Shown: positions 4,576-6,551 of the stretch, in pieces | How positions within the stretch are numbered: position 1 is the first letter of the stretch | Layout: the number at the start of each line of letters is the position of its first letter | From: Legionella sp. | Lineage (GTDB): Bacteria; Pseudomonadota; Gammaproteobacteria; Legionellales; Legionellaceae | Assembly (NCBI GenBank): GCA_004297865.1 | Contig: SCSO01000073.1 | Span: 1 to 6,551, forward strand | Length of the DNA stretch: 6,551 bases | Direction: 5' to 3' | Translations under genes and position numbers: made by a program | The notes under the pieces: model-generated | The model's database searches: none | The model's input: the letters and a program-made list of their open reading frames with translations, nothing else | Told to the model about the DNA's origin: nothing

Positions 4576-6390
4576 ATGTGTGGGATTATAGGAGCAGTAT
4601 CAGAAAGGGATGTAAGCATGGTGCTACTAGAAGGCTTGCGCCGCTTAGAGTACCGCGGATATGATTCAGCAGGAATTGCAGTCATTGATGCAGGCTCTCA
4701 CCTTAAACGCGTTAGAATTCAGGGCAAAGTACAAAATTTGGCCGATGCGATGCAAGAAACATCAATTGCCGGCAATATTGGGATAGCGCATACTCGTTGG
4801 GCTACTCATGGAAAACCCTGTGAAGAAAATGCTCACCCTCATTTATCTCATGGCGAAATTGCAGTAGTGCACAATGGTATTATTGAGAACTATGAACGTT
4901 TACGCCAGCATTTGCTGGAGCAAGGCTATCAATTTACTTCCGAAACGGATACCGAAGTAGCGGCCCACCTCATTCATTCCTATTATATAAAAAGCGAAAA
5001 TTTACTTATGGCTGTCCAGGCTGCCGCTGCAGAAATGCATGGCGCTTTTGCCTTAGGGGTTATCCATCAACAAAGACCCACAGAATTAGTCGCTGTACGT
5101 AAAGGTAGTCCTCTAGTGGTTGGTTTGGGGATAGGTGAGAATTTTATTGCGTCGGACCAATTGGCTTTGCGTTCCTTTGCCCAAAGTGTGATTTATTTGC
5201 AAGAAGGCGATAGCGCCAGCATTAGTGCTCGTGAAGTTTTAATTTACAATACTGAGGGTGCCCAGGTTCAAAGACCTACGAATCAATTAAATTCGGACTT
5301 AGAAATTGCCAATAAAGGGCCTTACCGCCACTTTATGCTAAAAGAAATTTTCGAACAATCTAAAGTATTAACCGATACGCTGGAAGGGCGCATTAATAGT
5401 GCCGAAGTGCTTAAAGCAAGCTTCGGTGAGCGCGCTTCTCATGTATTTCCTTTAGTAAAACAGATCCACATTGTTGCTTGTGGTACTAGTTATCATGCGG
5501 GATTGATTGCGAAATATTGGTTAGAATCCTTAGCGGGTATACCCACGCAAGTGGAAATAGCCAGTGAATATCGTTATCGCGATGTGGTGGTCCCAGAAAA
5601 CACCTTATTTATTACTATTTCTCAGTCTGGCGAGACGGCAGATACTTTAGCCGCTTTATATAAAGCCAAAGAGTTACATTATTTGGCGAGCTTAGCCATC
5701 TGTAATGTGGCTACCAGCACTTTAGTGCGCGAAGCGGATTGCACCTTCTTAACCCGCGCTGGAATAGAAATTGGAGTGGCCTCTACTAAAGCCTTTACTA
5801 CTCAGCTTGCAGCCTTTTTAATGTTAGCTGCAGCACTTTGTCCTGATGAGCGTTCGCAAATTGTATTAAAGCAATTGCAAGAGTTACCTGCTTGTTGTGA
5901 AAGAGCTTTAAAGATGAGCGATGAAATTGAAGAGCTTGCAGCCTTATTTGTTAATAAAGCACACGCTCTGTTTTTAGGTCGAGGAGTGCAGTATCCTGTG
6001 GCTTTAGAAGGTGCCTTGAAACTAAAAGAGATTTCTTATATTCATGCTGAAGCTTATCCAGCAGGTGAATTGAAACACGGACCCTTAGCTTTAGTCGATA
6101 GTGAAATGCCTATAGTGGCTGTGGCTCCTAATGATGAGCTTTTGGATAAATTAAAATCCAACTTACATGAAGTCAGTGCGCGTGGCGGACAATTATTTGT
6201 TTTTGTGGATGATTCTCAATCTTGGAAAGCGAATGGGGCTCGTTTAATCAAAGTACCTGCTTGCGGTACTTGGGTGGCTCCAATATTGTACACTATTCCA
6301 TTGCAATTATTGGCTTATCATGTCGCTGTAGCAAAAGGTACCGATGTGGATCAGCCACGAAATCTTGCGAAGTCAGTCACTGTGGAATAG
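4576..6390 (+). CDS. glmS: Glutamine--fructose-6-phosphate aminotransferase (isomerizing), GlmS
   Basis: A 604-residue enzyme (E. coli GlmS is 609) that makes glucosamine 6-phosphate from fructose 6-phosphate and glutamine, the committed step to UDP-GlcNAc for peptidoglycan and LPS. The N-terminal glutaminase domain starts MCGIIGAV, so removal of Met exposes the nucleophile Cys2. It continues with LEYRGYDSAG (24-33), HTRWATHGKP (72-81), HNGIIENY (99-106) and SETDTE (122-127). The isomerase half has two SIS domains: ACGTS (301-305), SQSGETADT (349-357) and VASTKAF (401-407) in the first, then GRGVQYPVALEGALKLKE (468-485) and ELKHGP (498-503) in the second. Glu485, His501 and Lys599 correspond to the E. 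coli isomerase catalytic residues. The C-terminus DVDQPRNLAKSVTVE is canonical. GAGGAG lies 6 nt before the ATG. The gene stands alone between the plaC terminator and a following gene 110 nt downstream. There is no room for, or sign of, a glmS ribozyme in the leader. Nothing is broken. Confidence 0.98.
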   Translation: MCGIIGAVSERDVSMVLLEGLRRLEYRGYDSAGIAVIDAGSHLKRVRIQGKVQNLADAMQETSIAGNIGIAHTRWATHGKPCEENAHPHLSHGEIAVVHNGIIENYERLRQHLLEQGYQFTSETDTEVAAHLIHSYYIKSENLLMAVQAAAAEMHGAFALGVIHQQRPTELVAVRKGSPLVVGLGIGENFIASDQLALRSFAQSVIYLQEGDSASISAREVLIYNTEGAQVQRPTNQLNSDLEIANKGPYRHFMLKEIFEQSKVLTDTLEGRINSAEVLKASFGERASHVFPLVKQIHIVACGTSYHAGLIAKYWLESLAGIPTQVEIASEYRYRDVVVPENTLFITISQSGETADTLAALYKAKELHYLASLAICNVATSTLVREADCTFLTRAGIEIGVASTKAFTTQLAAFLMLAAALCPDERSQIVLKQLQELPACCERALKMSDEIEELAALFVNKAHALFLGRGVQYPVALEGALKLKEISYIHAEAYPAGELKHGPLALVDSEMPIVAVAPNDELLDKLKSNLHEVSARGGQLFVFVDDSQSWKANGARLIKVPACGTWVAPILYTIPLQLLAYHVAVAKGTDVDQPRNLAKSVTVE

Positions 6391-6458
6391 GACCAGACCT
6401 TTGCAACAAGGATCAGTAATTTAGCCAATTTTGTATCGTAATAGGACAATCTTGGGTA

Positions 6459-6464
6459 TATAAT
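6459..6464 (+). promoter_or_regulatory. Perfect -10 hexamer before the gene at the right edge
   Basis: TATAAT at 6459-6464 is the consensus -10, 36 nt before the ATG at 6501. No convincing -35 hexamer lies at normal spacing; TTGTAT at 6431-6436 is 22 nt away, too far. The glmS 3' flank shows no clear terminator, so read-through from glmS is also possible. Confidence 0.35.
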
Positions 6465-6500
6465 AATGCAGTTTATTTTTAAAGTTTTACGGGGATGTAA

Positions 6501-6551
6501 ATGACTCAAGACATGTTAGCCGCTGCGACCATCATTGCACAAGAACTTAAA
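6501..6551 (+). CDS. N-terminal fragment of an unidentified protein, cut by the right edge
   Basis: An open frame begins with ATG at 6501 and runs 17 codons to the edge: MTQDMLAAATIIAQELK. GGGG at 6491-6494 is a plausible ribosome binding site 6 nt upstream, and a good -10-like TATAAT lies at 6459-6464, which together suggest a real gene start. Seventeen residues are too few for identification. The IIAQELK end loosely resembles the beginning of the transcription accessory protein Tex (for example ILSQEL or IIADEL in other proteobacteria), but this is a guess from memory and should not be used as an annotation. It is codirectional with glmS, 110 nt downstream. Confidence 0.6.
   Translation, partial: MTQDMLAAATIIAQELK

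Noticed and set aside
6222..6419. 65-residue open frame overlapping the glmS 3' end
   Set aside because: Shifted-frame shadow of the conserved GlmS C-terminus, without an independent start signal.
6391..6430. Terminator after glmS (CCTT...AAGG pairing near 6398-6411)
   Set aside because: Only four base pairs and no following T-run.

Overview
This window looks like an ordinary chromosomal region of a moderately AT-rich gammaproteobacterium, most likely a Legionella species. The strongest pointer is the secreted GDSL lipase at 3078-4379. With the start fixed by its ribosome binding site it is 433 residues long, has Ser37, Asp398 and His401 as its catalytic triad, and has exactly four cysteines after the signal peptide. 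As I recall the Legionella pneumophila literature, this matches PlaC, the secreted glycerophospholipid:cholesterol acyltransferase. The other genes are consistent with this but are widespread in gammaproteobacteria.

Left half (1-2877), all on the minus strand, in transcription order: trhO (tRNA U34 hydroxylase, rhodanese fold), smpB (tmRNA partner for ribosome rescue), bcp (thiol peroxidase) and a PIN-PhoH ATPase cut by the left edge. The trhO-smpB gap is 47 nt and the smpB-bcp gap is 11 nt, so these three may form one transcript. It would end at a weak hairpin plus T-run at the bcp stop codon. The PhoH gene follows after 177 nt with its own possible promoter. Three of the four products act on RNA or translation and the fourth removes peroxides, so the block reads as RNA and translation maintenance plus stress protection.

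Middle (2878-3077): a 200-nt divergent intergenic region between trhO and plaC. It holds several small repeats, a perfect TTGACA hexamer and four GATC sites within 37 bp.

Right half (3078-6551), plus strand: plaC, closed by a strong intrinsic terminator (4392-4431); then glmS (glucosamine-6-phosphate synthase), the entry enzyme for peptidoglycan and LPS amino sugars; then the first 17 codons of another gene running off the right edge.

I found no mobile element, CRISPR array, tRNA, rRNA or attachment site. No gene-free stretch exceeds 300 nt; the longest is the 200-nt trhO/plaC region. I do not see a previously undescribed system. The points most worth a second look are the missing resolving cysteine in Bcp, the GATC cluster before plaC, and small inverted repeats in the control regions.
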